Below the pieces are notes generated by a model. That model did no database searches. It saw only the letters and a list, made by a program, of their open reading frames with translations, and was not told the DNA's origin. Shown here piece by piece: positions 36,549 through 46,984 of a stretch of DNA of 64,000 nt. The stretch comes from Cohnella hashimotonis. Lineage in GTDB: Bacteria > Bacillota > Bacilli > Paenibacillales > Paenibacillaceae. Both the position numbers and the translations under genes were made by a program. The first letter of the stretch is position 1. Each line of letters begins with the position of its first letter. The stretch lies in NCBI RefSeq assembly GCF_030014955.1, contig NZ_JAGRPV010000001.1, forward strand, positions 7,752,001-7,816,000. The letters are read 5' to 3'.

Positions 36549-38261
36549 CTAGAATAAAAAGTATCGCTGCGCCATCGGCAGCGTCTCCGCCGGCTCGCAG
36601 ACGGCGGGCACGCCGTCTACCGTCACCGCGTACGTCTCCGGATTCACCAGGATTTCGGGCGTCGCGTCGTTTAGCACCATGTCGGCCTTGGAGACGCTGC
36701 GGCAGTTGCGGACCGGCTCGATCCGTTTGCGCAGACCCAACTGCTGCGCAAGGCCGCTATCAAAAGCCGCCTGCGAAACGAACGTAATCGCGCACCGTTC
36801 CACCGCCTTGCCGTATGCCGCGAACATCGGCCTGCCCATGATCGGCTGCGGCGTCGGGATCGACGCGCCCGGATCGCCCATTTGCGCATAAGCGATGCTC
36901 CCGCCCTTCAATACGAGATCCGGCTTTACGCCGAAAAATGCCGGCGACCAGATCGCGAGGTCCGCGAACTTGCCCGGCTCGATCGAGCCGACGAGATGCG
37001 AGATGCCGTGCGTGATGGCGGGGTTAATCGTGTATTTCGCGATATATCGCTTGATGCGGAAGTTGTCGCTGTCCGCATCCGTACCGAGCGGACCGCGCTG
37101 CCGCTTCATCTTGTCCGCCGTCTGCCACGTGCGAAGGATGACCTCCCCGACGCGCCCCATCGCCTGCGAATCGGAGCTGATCATGCTGAACACGCCCAGA
37201 TCGTGAAGGATATCCTCCGCAGCGATCGTCTCGGGACGGATACGCGAATCGGCGAAGGCGACGTCCTCTGGAATGCGGCTGTCGAGGTGATGGCAGACCA
37301 TCAGCATGTCCAGATGCTCTTCAATCGTATTGACGGTAAACGGCCGAGTCGGGTTGGTGGACGAGGGCAGCACGTTCGGATGCGAAGCCGCGCGGATGAT
37401 GTCCGGCGCATGACCGCCCCCCGCCCCCTCCGTATGATAGGTGTGGATCGTCCGGCCGCCGATGGCGGCCAGCGTATCCTCCAGAAAGCCCGCCTCGTTC
37501 AGCGTGTCGGTATGGATCGCGACCTGTACGTCGTAAGCATCCGCTACGCGCAGGCATGTATCGATCGCCCGCGGCGTCGTGCCCCAATCCTCGTGCAGCT
37601 TGAGCCCGATCGCGCCCGCCCGGATCTGTTCTTCAAGCGGCGCTGCGAACGAGGCATTTCCTTTTCCCGTGAACCCCAGATTCATCGGAAAAGCCTCCGC
37701 CGCCTCGAGCATCCGCCGCAAATGCCAGGCGCCGGGCGTGCATGTGGTAGCGTTAGTCCCGGTCGCAGGTCCCGTGCCGCCGCCGATCATCGTCGTCACG
37801 CCGGATGACAGCGCCGTCTCGATCTGCTGCGGGCAGATGAAGTGAATGTGCGCGTCGATGCCGCCCGCCGTCACGATCCGGCCCTCGCCGGCGATGACCT
37901 CGGTGCTCGCTCCGACGATCATATCCGGCCGGACCCCGTCCATAACATCCGGATTGCCGCCCTTGCCGATACCGACAATGGCCCCGTCCCGGATGCCGAT
38001 ATCGGCCTTCACGATGCCCCAGTGATCGATAATGACGGCGTTCGTGACGATCGTATCCAACACGCCGGCGTCCCGCACGGCATGAGCGGATTGTCCCATG
38101 CCGTCGCGGATAACCTTGCCGCCGCCGAACTTGCACTCGTCTCCGTAGACGGTGTAGTCCCGTTCAATCTCCGCCCACAGTTCCGTATCCGCGAGCCGGA
38201 TCGCATCGCCTGCCGTCGGTCCGAACATGCCGGCATAATCCTCGCGCGTCATTCTAGCCAT
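36549..38261 (-). CDS. ureC: Urease alpha subunit
   Basis: A 570-residue catalytic subunit that hydrolyses urea to ammonia and carbamate in the cytoplasm. All expected active-site residues are present: His138 and His140 (AHIHF), the carbamylated Lys221 (GLKLHEDWG), nickel ligands His250 and His276, flap Cys323 with catalytic His324 (MVCHHLD), and Asp364 (SSDSQAMGR). The start at ATG 38261 follows GGGAGG at 6 nt and overlaps the ureB stop by 8 bases (ATGGCTAG), so translation is coupled. The enzyme should be active if nickel is supplied by the operon's own permease and UreDFG. Confidence 0.97.
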   Translation of the reverse strand: MARMTREDYAGMFGPTAGDAIRLADTELWAEIERDYTVYGDECKFGGGKVIRDGMGQSAHAVRDAGVLDTIVTNAVIIDHWGIVKADIGIRDGAIVGIGKGGNPDVMDGVRPDMIVGASTEVIAGEGRIVTAGGIDAHIHFICPQQIETALSSGVTTMIGGGTGPATGTNATTCTPGAWHLRRMLEAAEAFPMNLGFTGKGNASFAAPLEEQIRAGAIGLKLHEDWGTTPRAIDTCLRVADAYDVQVAIHTDTLNEAGFLEDTLAAIGGRTIHTYHTEGAGGGHAPDIIRAASHPNVLPSSTNPTRPFTVNTIEEHLDMLMVCHHLDSRIPEDVAFADSRIRPETIAAEDILHDLGVFSMISSDSQAMGRVGEVILRTWQTADKMKRQRGPLGTDADSDNFRIKRYIAKYTINPAITHGISHLVGSIEPGKFADLAIWSPAFFGVKPDLVLKGGSIAYAQMGDPGASIPTPQPIMGRPMFAAYGKAVERCAITFVSQAAFDSGLAQQLGLRKRIEPVRNCRSVSKADMVLNDATPEILVNPETYAVTVDGVPAVCEPAETLPMAQRYFLF

Positions 38262-38631
38262 AATCCGCCTCCCGGCTCTCCCAGCTCGCAAGGCGCCGCG
38301 CCGCCTCCTCGGGCAGCGCCTCGTGATCGGCCGCGCCTTCGGTCAGGCCGTTCAGCCCGTAAACCAAACGCTTGCCGCCAAGCATGGTCAGCCTTACAGG
38401 CTTCTCCTCTCCGGGTTCGAATCGAACGGCGGTGCCCGCAGGAATATCCAGCCGCATGCCGAACGCTTGCTCCCGAGCGAATCTCAATTGCTTGTTAACC
38501 TCGAAAAAATGATAATGCGAACCGATCTGGATGGGACGGTCCCCTATGTTAGCTACCAGCACTTCGAGCTGTCCGCGTCCCTGGTTCAGTTCGATTTCGC
38601 CTGCTCGAATGCGATATTCGCCCGGTATCAT
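38254..38631 (-). CDS. ureB: Urease beta subunit
   Basis: About 125 residues, the small structural subunit of the (alpha-beta-gamma)3 enzyme. It starts with the typical MIPGEYRI at ATG 38631, after a GGCGGGTGA site. An ATG 16 codons upstream is in frame but lacks a ribosome site. The conserved core [11 protein letters not shown] and [15 protein letters not shown] is intact. It lies between ureA and ureC and overlaps ureC. Confidence 0.95.
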   Translation of the reverse strand: MIPGEYRIRAGEIELNQGRGQLEVLVANIGDRPIQIGSHYHFFEVNKQLRFAREQAFGMRLDIPAGTAVRFEPGEEKPVRLTMLGGKRLVYGLNGLTEGAADHEALPEEAARRLASWESREADYG

Positions 38632-38718
38632 TACGTTCTCACCCGCCTTAATCGCTGTTGTAGACTTTAATCCGCACATCCCGCACTACCGCACATCCCG
38701 TTACATACCTCCCCGGCA

Positions 38719-39021
38719 TCAAGCGATCGGCTGATGTACGGTCACCAGCTTCGTTCCGTCCGGAAAGGTCGCCTCGACCTGCACCTCGCGAACCATCTGC
38801 GGGACGCCCTCCATCACCTGCTCGGCGGTCAGAATCTGCCGCCCGTAGGCCATGAGCTCTGCCACGCTTCGCCCGTCCCGCGCGCCTTCCATGATTTCCG
38901 ACGTAATCAGGGCGACGCTCTCCGGATAGTTGAGCTTTACACCTCGTTTCATTCGATCTCTCGCCAGATTGGCCGCCACCGTGATCAGCAGCTTTTCTTT
39001 CTCACGCTCCGTCCACTGCAT
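38719..39021 (-). CDS. ureA: Urease gamma subunit
   Basis: A 100-residue small subunit, of normal length. It has the usual [18 protein letters not shown] start, [10 protein letters not shown] and the [17 protein letters not shown] end. Its start overlaps the end of the nickel permease gene by 20 bp and ureB follows after 87 bp. Confidence 0.97.
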   Translation of the reverse strand: MQWTEREKEKLLITVAANLARDRMKRGVKLNYPESVALITSEIMEGARDGRSVAELMAYGRQILTAEQVMEGVPQMVREVQVEATFPDGTKLVTVHQPIA

Positions 39022-39982
39022 GGCCGCTTCTCATTCCTTTCCTGGCGATTGCGAATCCCATCCATGTCAAAGCGAACAATCCGACCAGACCGTATCCGAG
39101 ATAGACGAAGTCGATACGGTCCGTCCAGGCGAGCCATGTCCGGGGCAGCCGGTCCTCGAACAGGTGCGACAGCTGCAGAAAACCGACGAACAAGGCGGAG
39201 ACGACGGAGACGCCCGTCACGACGAGGTTGTAAGCGAGCCGCTTGCCCGCCGAGACGGAAGACCAGCTGTACGCCCGGCTCATCAGCACGCCGTCGAGCG
39301 TATCGAGAAGCGTCATCCCCGAGGCGAACAACAGCGGCAGCGACAAAACGCCGATTAGCGATACCGATTGGCTGGCGGCTCCTGCCGACAGCGCCAGCAG
39401 GCCGATCTCGGTGGCGGTATCGAAGCCGAGCCCGAATAAGAAGCCCAGCGGGTACATATGCCAGCTGCGGCTGACGAGCCGCAGGACCGGACGCAGCAGC
39501 GCGACAAGCGGACCCGACGGGCGCGGCGCATGACCGGCATCGCGCCAGCCGGACCGACGGGCGCCGGATAGCGCGCGGAGCAGGACGACGAGATTAACGC
39601 AGCCGATCGCAACCAGGAAAAAGCCCGAGACGGATGTCCCGATCAGCGAGCCCATCTCGCGCAGCGCAGCGTTGTCGAAAATGTAAGTATCCGCCGTGAG
39701 GCCGATGGCAAGCACCATCAGAAGCACGACCGTGGAATGTCCGAGGGAAAAAAACAGACCGACGCCGTTCGAATCCGAACGCGCCGCAACGAGCTTGCGG
39801 ACGGCATTGTCGATGGCTGCGATATGGTCCGCGTCGAATGCGTGCCGCAAGCCGAACGAGTAAGCCAGCAGGCCAAGGCCCCAGAAGGCAGGCTCCCGAA
39901 GAGAAGCGTAGACGATGCCGATGATGCCGATCACATGCAGCAGGCTCACGACCCGCCAGTAAGTTCGTCTAGGTTGTGTCAT
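39002..39982 (-). CDS. Nickel permease, NiCoT (HoxN/NixA) family
   Basis: An integral membrane protein of 326 residues with about eight membrane segments. It carries the NiCoT signature [14 protein letters not shown] in its second membrane helix, plus [19 protein letters not shown] and [10 protein letters not shown]. The family imports Ni(II) or Co(II) with high affinity; between urea transporter and urease genes, nickel is the obvious cargo. I use the ATG at 39982; 27 further codons upstream are open but show no homology. It follows urtE by 20 bp and overlaps ureA by 20 bp, so it is a full member of the operon. Confidence 0.93.
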   Translation of the reverse strand: MTQPRRTYWRVVSLLHVIGIIGIVYASLREPAFWGLGLLAYSFGLRHAFDADHIAAIDNAVRKLVAARSDSNGVGLFFSLGHSTVVLLMVLAIGLTADTYIFDNAALREMGSLIGTSVSGFFLVAIGCVNLVVLLRALSGARRSGWRDAGHAPRPSGPLVALLRPVLRLVSRSWHMYPLGFLFGLGFDTATEIGLLALSAGAASQSVSLIGVLSLPLLFASGMTLLDTLDGVLMSRAYSWSSVSAGKRLAYNLVVTGVSVVSALFVGFLQLSHLFEDRLPRTWLAWTDRIDFVYLGYGLVGLFALTWMGFAIARKGMRSGHAVDGA

Positions 39983-40002
39983 TTGGTCCGCATCCTCTCT
40001 CT

Positions 40003-40710
40003 CTAAATCGTCAGATACCGCATGACGGCCGGATCGTCCAGCTCCTCCTTGCCGCCGGACCACACGATCGTTCCTTTTTCCATGATGTAAAATGCGTCGC
40101 CGACGCTGCGCACGAAGTCCAGACTCTGCTCGATGAGCAGAATCGACGTTCTGCCTTCGTCCGCAATGCCGCGGATGACGTCCTGAATCGCCTGCACGAT
40201 AGAAGGCTGAATGCCCTCCGCCGGCTCGTCGAGCACCAGCAGCTCCGGCTCCGATACGAGCGCGCGGGCAAAGGCAAGCTGCTGCTGCTGACCGCCGCTC
40301 AGATCGCCGCCGCGACGTCCGTACATTGAGGACAGCACGGGAAACCCAGCAGTCGCGCCCTCGGGAATCTCTCCCGACCGACGCCGCTTCGGGTCTCGGC
40401 TCGCCTCCAGCCCAATGCGCAGATTGTCCAGTACGCTCAGCTGGCCAAAAATCTCGCGCCCCTGCGGCACGTAACCGATACCGGACCTCGCTCTTTCCCC
40501 AGAGGCGGCGCGAGTAATATTCCGGCCTTTAAAGGAGATGCTGCCCCGCCTCGCCCGCAGGACGCCCATGATGCTCTTGGCGAGCGTCGACTTGCCTACG
40601 CCGTTGCGCCCCATCAGGCAGACGACCTGGCCGGGCTCTACCTTAAGGCTGACATCGCGCAGAATGATACTCTCGCCGTAGCCCGCTTCAAGCGCCTCAA
40701 CCGACAGCAT
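40003..40710 (-). CDS. urtE: Urea ABC transporter ATP-binding protein UrtE
   Basis: An ATPase of about 235 residues of the branched-chain-amino-acid/urea type. Walker A GRNGVGKST, signature LSGGQQQQLAFARAL, Walker B LLVLDEPAEGIQPS. GIQPS and QQQQLA are typical of UrtE rather than LivF. ATG 40710 is preferred over ATG 40716 because GGCGGG then lies 6 nt upstream. It overlaps urtD by 14 bp. It pairs with UrtD to energise urea import. Confidence 0.92.
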   Translation of the reverse strand: MLSVEALEAGYGESIILRDVSLKVEPGQVVCLMGRNGVGKSTLAKSIMGVLRARRGSISFKGRNITRAASGERARSGIGYVPQGREIFGQLSVLDNLRIGLEASRDPKRRRSGEIPEGATAGFPVLSSMYGRRGGDLSGGQQQQLAFARALVSEPELLVLDEPAEGIQPSIVQAIQDVIRGIADEGRTSILLIEQSLDFVRSVGDAFYIMEKGTIVWSGGKEELDDPAVMRYLTI

Positions 40711-41473
40711 GCGCATCCCGCCTTTTGCCCAGATATACTTCGGCGACCCGGTCGTCGCTCTGGACCTCGTCCATGGTGCCGTCCTTGAGCAGCTTGCCTT
40801 CGTGCATCACCGTCACCTTGCTCGCAAAGTTGCGCACGAACTCCATGTCATGCTCCACGACGACGACCGTCCGCCGCTTGACGATCTCCCGCAGCAGCTC
40901 GCCCGTCTTGTCGGTCTCGCGATCGGTCATGCCGGCCACAGGCTCGTCGAGCAGCAGAATCTCGGGCTCCTGCATCAGCATCATGCCGATCTCGAGCCAT
41001 TGCTTCTGTCCGTGCGACAATAATCCCGCCCGCGCATGCCGTTCATCGCCAAGGCCGATGAGCGCCAGCTCCTCGTCGATGCGCGCTCGCTCCCGGGACG
41101 TAAGGGAAGCGCGCAGCGTCGCCCATACGCTGCGATTTTGCGACATGGCGATCTCCAGGTTCTCCATGACCGACAGACCGGCAAAAATCGAAGGCGTCTG
41201 AAACTTGCGGCCAATGCCAAGCTCCGCAATTTTGTGCTCTTTTCGTTTCGTGATATCGACGACGCCCGTTCTGCTGCGAAACGAAATCGAGCCGGCCACG
41301 GGCTTCACCTTGCCGCAGATGACATCGAGCATCGTCGTTTTTCCCGCGCCGTTGGGTCCGATCAGGAAACGAAGCTCCCCCGGCTCGAGCGACAAGCTCA
41401 TGCCTTGCACCGCCTTAAATCCGTCAAACGCTACGGTTACTTCCTCGCAGGACAGGATGGGCGCCTGGCTCAT
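40697..41473 (-). CDS. urtD: Urea ABC transporter ATP-binding protein UrtD
   Basis: A 258-residue LivG-like ATPase. Walker [10 protein letters not shown], the family-specific [10 protein letters not shown], a signature replaced by [15 protein letters not shown] as in UrtD proteins, and Walker [14 protein letters not shown]. The ATG at 41473 follows AGGAAGGGGG. It overlaps urtC by 50 bp, an unusually long overlap that implies tight coupling. Confidence 0.93.
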   Translation of the reverse strand: MSQAPILSCEEVTVAFDGFKAVQGMSLSLEPGELRFLIGPNGAGKTTMLDVICGKVKPVAGSISFRSRTGVVDITKRKEHKIAELGIGRKFQTPSIFAGLSVMENLEIAMSQNRSVWATLRASLTSRERARIDEELALIGLGDERHARAGLLSHGQKQWLEIGMMLMQEPEILLLDEPVAGMTDRETDKTGELLREIVKRRTVVVVEHDMEFVRNFASKVTVMHEGKLLKDGTMDEVQSDDRVAEVYLGKRRDAHAVG

Positions 41474-42536
41474 GTTCGTTCCCCCTTCCTGTTTTCTTGC
41501 GGACGCTCGCGGTTCCCTTGCGGATCAAATCGACGATGCCGCCCGGCAGGAATACCGTAACGACGATGAAGAGCGCACCCAAGAAAATCGTCCAGATCTC
41601 GGGGTAAGCCTCCGACAGTCCGCTCTTCGCATAGTTGAGGGCCAATACGCCGATCAATGCGCCGACGAGCGTGCCGCGACCGCCGATCGCAACCCATAAG
41701 ATCATCTCGATGGACGGTACGATTCCCATCATCGACGGCGATATGATGCCGACATGAAGCACGAACAGCATGCCTGCCAGACCCGCCAGCGCGCCGGATA
41801 CGGCGAACGTCGCCATCTGGTAAGTCGCAGGATCGTACCCGAGAAATCGCACGCGGTTCTCGCCATCGCGGATCGCGCGCAGCACTTTGCCCATCCGGCT
41901 CTTCGTCAGGTAGCGGCAGAGCGCGTAGGCGACGATAAGCGCAATGACCGTGGAGAGATAGAGCGCGATCTTCATGCCGTCCGAACGCAGCGGATGATTC
42001 AGCAGCTTCGTGAACCCGGTCAGCCCGTTCGTGCCGCCGGTATAGGCTTGCTGGCCGATGAACAACGTCGTCACGATAATGACGAGCGCCTGGGTCAGAA
42101 TCGTAAAGTAGACACCCTTAATCCGGTTGCGAAACGTAAAAAATCCGAGGAAAAGCGCAAGCAGCGACGGGATAAGGAGGCCGAGCAGCACCGCGGCGGG
42201 GAAAGACTTGAACGGCTGCCAGAACCATGGCAGATTCGTCAGTCCGCTCCAATCCATGAAGTCGGGAAGCCTGCCGCCGCTCGCCGCCAGCTTCAGGTGC
42301 ATGCCCATCGCATAGGCGCCAAGACCGAAAAAAACGCCATGGCCAAGACTAAGCACGCCGGTATAGCCCCACAGCAGGTCCAGTCCGAGCGCCACGATTG
42401 CGAAGGCTAAAAATTTGGCAAGCAGGTTCAGGCGAAAATCGCTTAAATAGAGCGGTGCGGCGAATAGCGCCGCCGCTGCGGCCGCATAGCCGAGCATCAG
42501 CCACAGTCGCTTGCGGTCCGACCATAATCCAGTCAT
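41424..42536 (-). CDS. urtC: Urea ABC transporter permease UrtC
   Basis: A 370-residue LivM-type membrane permease with about ten hydrophobic segments, including [29 protein letters not shown] and [22 protein letters not shown]. It forms the channel with UrtB. The C-terminus is about 30 residues of charged tail that runs into urtD. The ATG at 42536 follows GAAGGTGAGG. Confidence 0.93.
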   Translation of the reverse strand: MTGLWSDRKRLWLMLGYAAAAAALFAAPLYLSDFRLNLLAKFLAFAIVALGLDLLWGYTGVLSLGHGVFFGLGAYAMGMHLKLAASGGRLPDFMDWSGLTNLPWFWQPFKSFPAAVLLGLLIPSLLALFLGFFTFRNRIKGVYFTILTQALVIIVTTLFIGQQAYTGGTNGLTGFTKLLNHPLRSDGMKIALYLSTVIALIVAYALCRYLTKSRMGKVLRAIRDGENRVRFLGYDPATYQMATFAVSGALAGLAGMLFVLHVGIISPSMMGIVPSIEMILWVAIGGRGTLVGALIGVLALNYAKSGLSEAYPEIWTIFLGALFIVVTVFLPGGIVDLIRKGTASVRKKTGRGNEHEPGAHPVLRGSNRSV

Positions 42537-42587
42537 AGCGGCCTCACCTTCTTTTCGAGGAAAGTGGATGTCGCGGTTCTCAATGTG

Positions 42588-43490
42588 TCAATCCAGCTGC
42601 CGCGTACGAACGGCGAACAGTCCTTTCGGCTTCCACTGGAGAAAGGCGACGATGCAAAGAAAAACGAACACCTTGCCGAGCGACGCCGTCGACCACCATT
42701 CGAACATCGTGTTAAATACGCCAATGCCGAGCGCGCCCAGCACCGTGCCGACGAGCTTGCCCACGCCGCCCAGCACGACGACCATGAAGGCGTCGACGAT
42801 GTAATACGTGCCGATATTCGGTCCGATCGGTCCGATCAGCGTCAGGGCGCACCCGGCAACGCCGGCGATGCCCGAGCCGATCGCGAACGTCATTCCGTCG
42901 ACGCGGCGCGTCGAGATGCCGAGGCAGGCAGCCATCTCGCGGTTTTGCATGACCGCCCGCATTCGCCTGCCGGAATGACTCCGGTTGATATACACATACA
43001 TTGCCGCCAGACAAACCGAGACCAGCGCGAGAATGAACAGCCGCTTGTAGGGAAGGTCGATGCCGTCCATCACGTGAAGGCCTCCGTTCAACCAGGAAGG
43101 GCTGTTCACGGCGACGTTGGGCGCGCCGAAGATGCTGCGGGCGATCTGCTGCAGGACGAGTCCGACGCCCCAGGTCGCCAAAAGACTGTCGAGCGGCCGG
43201 CCGTACAGGTGACGAATCAGCAGGTTTTCAAGCAAATAGCCGACCGCAAAAGCGACGAGAAAACTGGCCGGAAGCGCCACGAGGAAGTAAGTGTCGAACA
43301 TGCTCTTGGGCAGCTCCTTGAACGCATTTTGCGTCAAATACGCCGCATAGCTGCCGATCATGATAAACTCGCCGTGCGCCATGTTAATGACACCCATTAG
43401 TCCGAATGTAATCGAGAGCCCGAGCGCGATCAGCAACAGAATGGAGCTCACGCTCAACCCGTTGAATAACTGGGTAATCCACATCTCCAA
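42588..43490 (-). CDS. urtB: Urea ABC transporter permease UrtB
   Basis: A LivH-type membrane permease of about 300 residues ([24 protein letters not shown], then [18 protein letters not shown]). The best start is the TTG at 43490, with GGAGGAG 9 nt upstream, giving [11 protein letters not shown]. The ATG two codons later has its only SD-like bases immediately against it. It follows urtA after 110 bp and precedes urtC by 51 bp. Confidence 0.92.
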   Translation of the reverse strand: MEMWITQLFNGLSVSSILLLIALGLSITFGLMGVINMAHGEFIMIGSYAAYLTQNAFKELPKSMFDTYFLVALPASFLVAFAVGYLLENLLIRHLYGRPLDSLLATWGVGLVLQQIARSIFGAPNVAVNSPSWLNGGLHVMDGIDLPYKRLFILALVSVCLAAMYVYINRSHSGRRMRAVMQNREMAACLGISTRRVDGMTFAIGSGIAGVAGCALTLIGPIGPNIGTYYIVDAFMVVVLGGVGKLVGTVLGALGIGVFNTMFEWWSTASLGKVFVFLCIVAFLQWKPKGLFAVRTRQLD

Positions 43491-43600
43491 GGAAAATCGC
43501 TCCTCCCTGTATCGAAGGCACTGCGGGGCGTGCACCCGGACCTCCGTTCGTCTCCGGGCGCAGCTCCCGCTCCTCCGTTCGCCTTGAAGTCAGGACGTCG

Positions 43601-44869
43601 TCACGAACCGGCGCTCAGATCTTTGGCCCAATCATAGCCTTTGAGATACGGATCGGGCTTCACCGGGCTGCCGGAGTTCCACAGTTCCTTGATCATGCCG
43701 TCCGGTTGGATCTCGCCGATACGCACCGTCTTATAAATGTGCTGGTTATCCCCGTCGATGGTCACCTTGCCTTCGGGCGCATTCCATTCGATGCCCTTGG
43801 CGGCTTCCTTGACCTTGTCGACGTCGAAGGAGCCTGCCTTCTCTACCGCCGCGGCCCATAAATAGACGGCCGTATAGCCTGCTTCCATGGGATCGCTCGT
43901 CACGCTGTCCGCGCCGTACTTCGCCTTGAAGTTCTCGACGAACGTCTTGTTCTCCGGCGTGTCTGTCGTCTGATAATAGTTCCAGGCGACGAGGTGGCCG
44001 GCCAGGAAGTCGGGACCGATGCCTTTGACCTCTTCTTCCGCAATGCTGACGGACAACGTCGTCAGATCCGCCGCGGCGATGTTGGCATCCTTCAACTGCT
44101 TGAAGAAGGCTACGTTGCTATCCCCGTTCAGCGTGTTATAGACCACGTCCGGCTTGGCTTCCTTAATCTTGGCGATGATCGTCGTGTAATCGGTATGACC
44201 GAGCGGGGTGTATTCTTCGGCGACGGTCTCTCCGCCTTTGGCGGCGAGCTGCGCCTTGATGATCTTGTTAGCCGTGCGTGGGAAAACGTAGTCCGAACCG
44301 AGCAGGAAAAATTTCTTCTTGCCTTGCTCCAGCAAGTAATCGACCGAAGGTACGATCTGCTGGTTTGTCGTTGCGCCGGTGTAGAAGATGTTGGGAGACG
44401 ACTCGAGTCCTTCGTATTGAACCGGGTACCATAGCAGGCCGTTCAATTCCTCGAAAACCGGCAGCATCGCCTTGCGGCTCGCCGACGTCCACCCGCCGAA
44501 TACGGTGGCGACTTTGTCCTCGGACAACAGCTTGCGCGCTTTCTCCGCGAAGGTCGGCCAGTCCGAGGCGCCATCTTCGATGACGGGCACGATCTTTTTA
44601 CCCAGCACGCCTCCCTTGGCATTGATCTCGTCAATCGCCATCGATTCCGAATTTTTAACCGTCACTTCGCTGATCGACATGGTCCCGCTGAGGGAGTGCA
44701 AAATACCGACCTTCACGGTATCTCCGCCTCCGGAGGCCGCGGCAGATCCGGCGGCGGACGAAGCCGGTGCAGAGGAAGCATTATCCTCGTTATTGCCGCC
44801 GCACCCTGTTAACGCGAGACTTAAGGATACGGCCAACCCTGCGATTTTTAACCATGCGATTTTTTTCAT
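43601..44869 (-). CDS. urtA: Urea-binding lipoprotein UrtA
   Basis: A 422-residue solute receptor anchored outside the membrane. The lipobox LTGC places the lipidated Cys at 23, followed by an Asn/Ser/Ala tether. The binding domain is of the FmdD/AmiC/UrtA type ([62 protein letters not shown]), which distinguishes urea and short-amide receptors from amino-acid receptors. The ATG follows AAAGGGAGTGG. It is the first gene of the operon, 72 bp downstream of the likely transcription start. Confidence 0.95.
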   Translation of the reverse strand: MKKIAWLKIAGLAVSLSLALTGCGGNNEDNASSAPASSAAGSAAASGGGDTVKVGILHSLSGTMSISEVTVKNSESMAIDEINAKGGVLGKKIVPVIEDGASDWPTFAEKARKLLSEDKVATVFGGWTSASRKAMLPVFEELNGLLWYPVQYEGLESSPNIFYTGATTNQQIVPSVDYLLEQGKKKFFLLGSDYVFPRTANKIIKAQLAAKGGETVAEEYTPLGHTDYTTIIAKIKEAKPDVVYNTLNGDSNVAFFKQLKDANIAAADLTTLSVSIAEEEVKGIGPDFLAGHLVAWNYYQTTDTPENKTFVENFKAKYGADSVTSDPMEAGYTAVYLWAAAVEKAGSFDVDKVKEAAKGIEWNAPEGKVTIDGDNQHIYKTVRIGEIQPDGMIKELWNSGSPVKPDPYLKGYDWAKDLSAGS

Positions 44870-44947
44870 GAATCCACTCCCTTTTCATGTTTGTATCTGA
44901 AACACGAACGTTATGTAATCATTTTATAATTACCGTTCGCGATTCAT

Positions 44948-44977
44948 ATTATAAAGTTGGACGAAATTGGATGTCAA
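44948..44977 (-). promoter_or_regulatory. Sigma-A promoter of the urt-ure operon
   Basis: On the minus strand a perfect TTGACA (44972-44977) and a perfect TATAAT (44948-44953) are separated by 18 bp. Transcription should start near 44941. The -35 box lies inside GlnR/TnrA-type box 1. Confidence 0.85.
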
Positions 44978-44988
44978 TATAATTAACA
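44972..44988. promoter_or_regulatory. GlnR/TnrA-type box 1, over the -35 of urtA
   Basis: TGTCA-N7-TAACA is a perfect fit to TGTNA-N7-TNACA; with one more base each side it is the palindrome ATGT...ACAT. Its overlap with the -35 box favours repression when bound. Confidence 0.85.
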
Positions 44989-45054
44989 TAAAATAAGTTT
45001 TATTGGCAAAAGCATCGCCTTATACGCTATTATTATAAAATATACCAAACAATA

Positions 45055-45071
45055 TGTTAGTTTATATTACA
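45055..45071. promoter_or_regulatory. GlnR/TnrA-type box 2, upstream of urtA
   Basis: TGTTA-N7-TTACA, again a perfect TGTNA-N7-TNACA match with ATGT...ACAT flanks. It lies 83 bp from box 1 (about eight helical turns), near -122 relative to the urtA start, a place more suited to activation or looping. Confidence 0.8.
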
Positions 45072-45297
45072 TTTAGAGTAGAATTAATAAACGACAAGAA
45101 GGAACTAGTTCAATAAAAGAAATTTACATGGACATTTCATAACGTCTAGTATTTATTTCCTGTAAAATGTCGATATATGACGAATGTTCGTATTTAATTT
45201 TCATCAAGTAAATGACTTTGCCCTTTCACTCAGTCTTTTTCAGGTTTTTTAAGCGCCTATCAAACCGCTTTTTCCTTCCGTTCGTTACCTCTTACAT

Positions 45298-45321
45298 AAC
45301 CGGAACGATAACCGGAACGAT
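45298..45321 (+). repeat. Tandem 12-bp repeat in the leader of the cupredoxin operon
   Basis: AACCGGAACGAT occurs twice back to back and ends 3 bp before the ribosome site of the next gene. It could be an operator or leader-RNA element. The rest of 45072-45297 is AT-rich and I could not fix a plus-strand promoter in it. Confidence 0.7.
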
Positions 45322-45339
45322 TAAGAGGAGGGCTTACTA

Positions 45340-46971
45340 ATGAACGGGTTCGGGAAAATGATTGCATCCATCTCCATATGCGCGACGATGTTGATGCCGT
45401 CGCTTGCATCGGCAGAGGAGACGCAAGCCGCAACAGTCCAGCCCGGCGGTTCAGCGGTCATGACCGACGGGCAGACGGCTGCCGATCTGGGCTTGCTGAT
45501 CGGCGACGGCAGCGGCGTCAACGCTGAATACTTGGCCAAAGGTACGACACGCATCCAAGCCGCCATCATATCGCTCAGACTGCAGGGCAAGCTGGAAGCG
45601 GCCAAGGCGTATACCGGCACCGACAGTTTTGCCGATGCGAATCTCGCCGGCGCCAGCAACCGGCCCATTCTTGCCTTCCTCCACGGCAATCCCGAATACG
45701 GCTGGACGGGCGAAGGCGCGAACCGCTTCAATCCGCTCGCGCCCATAAGCTCGCAGCAGTTGTACAAGGTGCTGCTCGAGACGCTCGGCTATCGCTCTAA
45801 TGCGGATTTTGCCTACAAGGATACGGAATTGTTCGCTTCCGGCAAAGGATTGGTCTCGATCGCCGGCACATCCGCCTTGACCAATGCGCATCTGGCCGCC
45901 GCGCTGGTCGAATCGCTGTCGGCGCAGACGGCAATGGGACATTCGCTTTTCGATATGCTGCAAATGGAAGGCGTCCTGCCGGCAACAGCGGCGCTTCCCG
46001 CCGGCGAACGCATCACGCTTCGCCGGGGCGCCGACGGCAGCTCTTATCTGGCGGACGGACAAGGCCGTACGTTGTACTTCTTCTCGAGCGATGCGAACAA
46101 TTTGGACGCTTGCCAGGGCCCATGCATCGACAATTGGCCGCTGCTGACATCAGAAAAACTGCGGATACCGGCCGGTCTCGATGCAGCGGACTTCACAGTC
46201 GTCATGCATGCAGATGGCGTTAAACAATGGATGTACAAGGGCTGGCCGCTCTATCGGTTCATCAAGGACGTCAAGGCGGGAGATACGCTGGGCGAGGGGG
46301 TCGGGGGCGTATGGTTCGAAGCGAAGCCGGACTATCGCGTCATGATCGGCAAAAGCGCAGCGCTTGGCAATTACTTGACCGACAGCGAGGGGCGTACGCT
46401 CTACTATTTTGACAAGGACATTCCACAGACGAGCGCCTGCACGGAAAATTGCCTGGCCAACTGGCCGGCTTATGGAGCGGGCACGGGAGAAGTGCCGTCT
46501 ACCTTGAACGCAGCGGATTTCGGTACGATCGCTCGGCCGGACGGCAGCAAGCAGGCTGCTTTCAAGGGCTATGCGCTATATTACTTTGTGAAGGACGCGA
46601 AGCGCGGCGACGCCACCGGTCAGAACGTCAACCAGGTCTGGTTTGTGGTGGATCCGGCAACATTTACGGGTACCTCCGCAGGAAAAGCGGCGCCCGAGGT
46701 TCCTGCCGAGCAGACCGGCAAGACCTATCGCGTCGATATCAAGGACTATTCATTCGGGTCGGGGCCGCTTACGGTCGAAGCCGGATCGACGATTATTTTC
46801 ACGAATTTCGACGATATGAAGCACAATGCGGTGGCGGTGAACGGCAGCTTTGCCGGTCCGCTCCTTGCCAAAGGCGAATCCTTCACGATTAAGCTGGATA
46901 AGCCCGGAACGTACGATTATTACTGCCAGCCGCACAAATCGTTCATGACCGGCCAAATTATCGTAAAATGA
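45340..46971 (+). CDS. Secreted protein: two YxFxxD (COG4315-type) repeats plus C-terminal cupredoxin
   Basis: 543 residues with a signal peptide cut after SLASA (residue 25). Residues 30-210 resemble a degenerate SLH-like helical region. Two COG4315-type repeats follow, with GRTLYFFSSD...CQGPCIDNWP (about 241-270) and GRTLYYFDKD...CTENCLANWP (about 351-380); each has a CxxxC pair and an invariant NWP. The last 90 residues are a plastocyanin-like domain with the type-1 copper ligands His495, Cys529, His532 and Met536 (YYCQPHKSFM). It may carry electrons or copper outside the cell. AGAGGAGG precedes the ATG. It is followed 13 bp later by a second cupredoxin gene and then by an ECF sigma/anti-sigma pair. 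Confidence 0.85.
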   Translation: MNGFGKMIASISICATMLMPSLASAEETQAATVQPGGSAVMTDGQTAADLGLLIGDGSGVNAEYLAKGTTRIQAAIISLRLQGKLEAAKAYTGTDSFADANLAGASNRPILAFLHGNPEYGWTGEGANRFNPLAPISSQQLYKVLLETLGYRSNADFAYKDTELFASGKGLVSIAGTSALTNAHLAAALVESLSAQTAMGHSLFDMLQMEGVLPATAALPAGERITLRRGADGSSYLADGQGRTLYFFSSDANNLDACQGPCIDNWPLLTSEKLRIPAGLDAADFTVVMHADGVKQWMYKGWPLYRFIKDVKAGDTLGEGVGGVWFEAKPDYRVMIGKSAALGNYLTDSEGRTLYYFDKDIPQTSACTENCLANWPAYGAGTGEVPSTLNAADFGTIARPDGSKQAAFKGYALYYFVKDAKRGDATGQNVNQVWFVVDPATFTGTSAGKAAPEVPAEQTGKTYRVDIKDYSFGSGPLTVEAGSTIIFTNFDDMKHNAVAVNGSFAGPLLAKGESFTIKLDKPGTYDYYCQPHKSFMTGQIIVK

Positions 46972-46984
46972 GAGGTGCAGGCGA

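Noticed and set aside
45298..45339. ECF-sigma promoter reading of the GGAAC motifs before the cupredoxin gene
   Set aside because: A -10 element 16-17 bp downstream would fall in the ribosome site, leaving no leader; no CGTC-type -10 is present.
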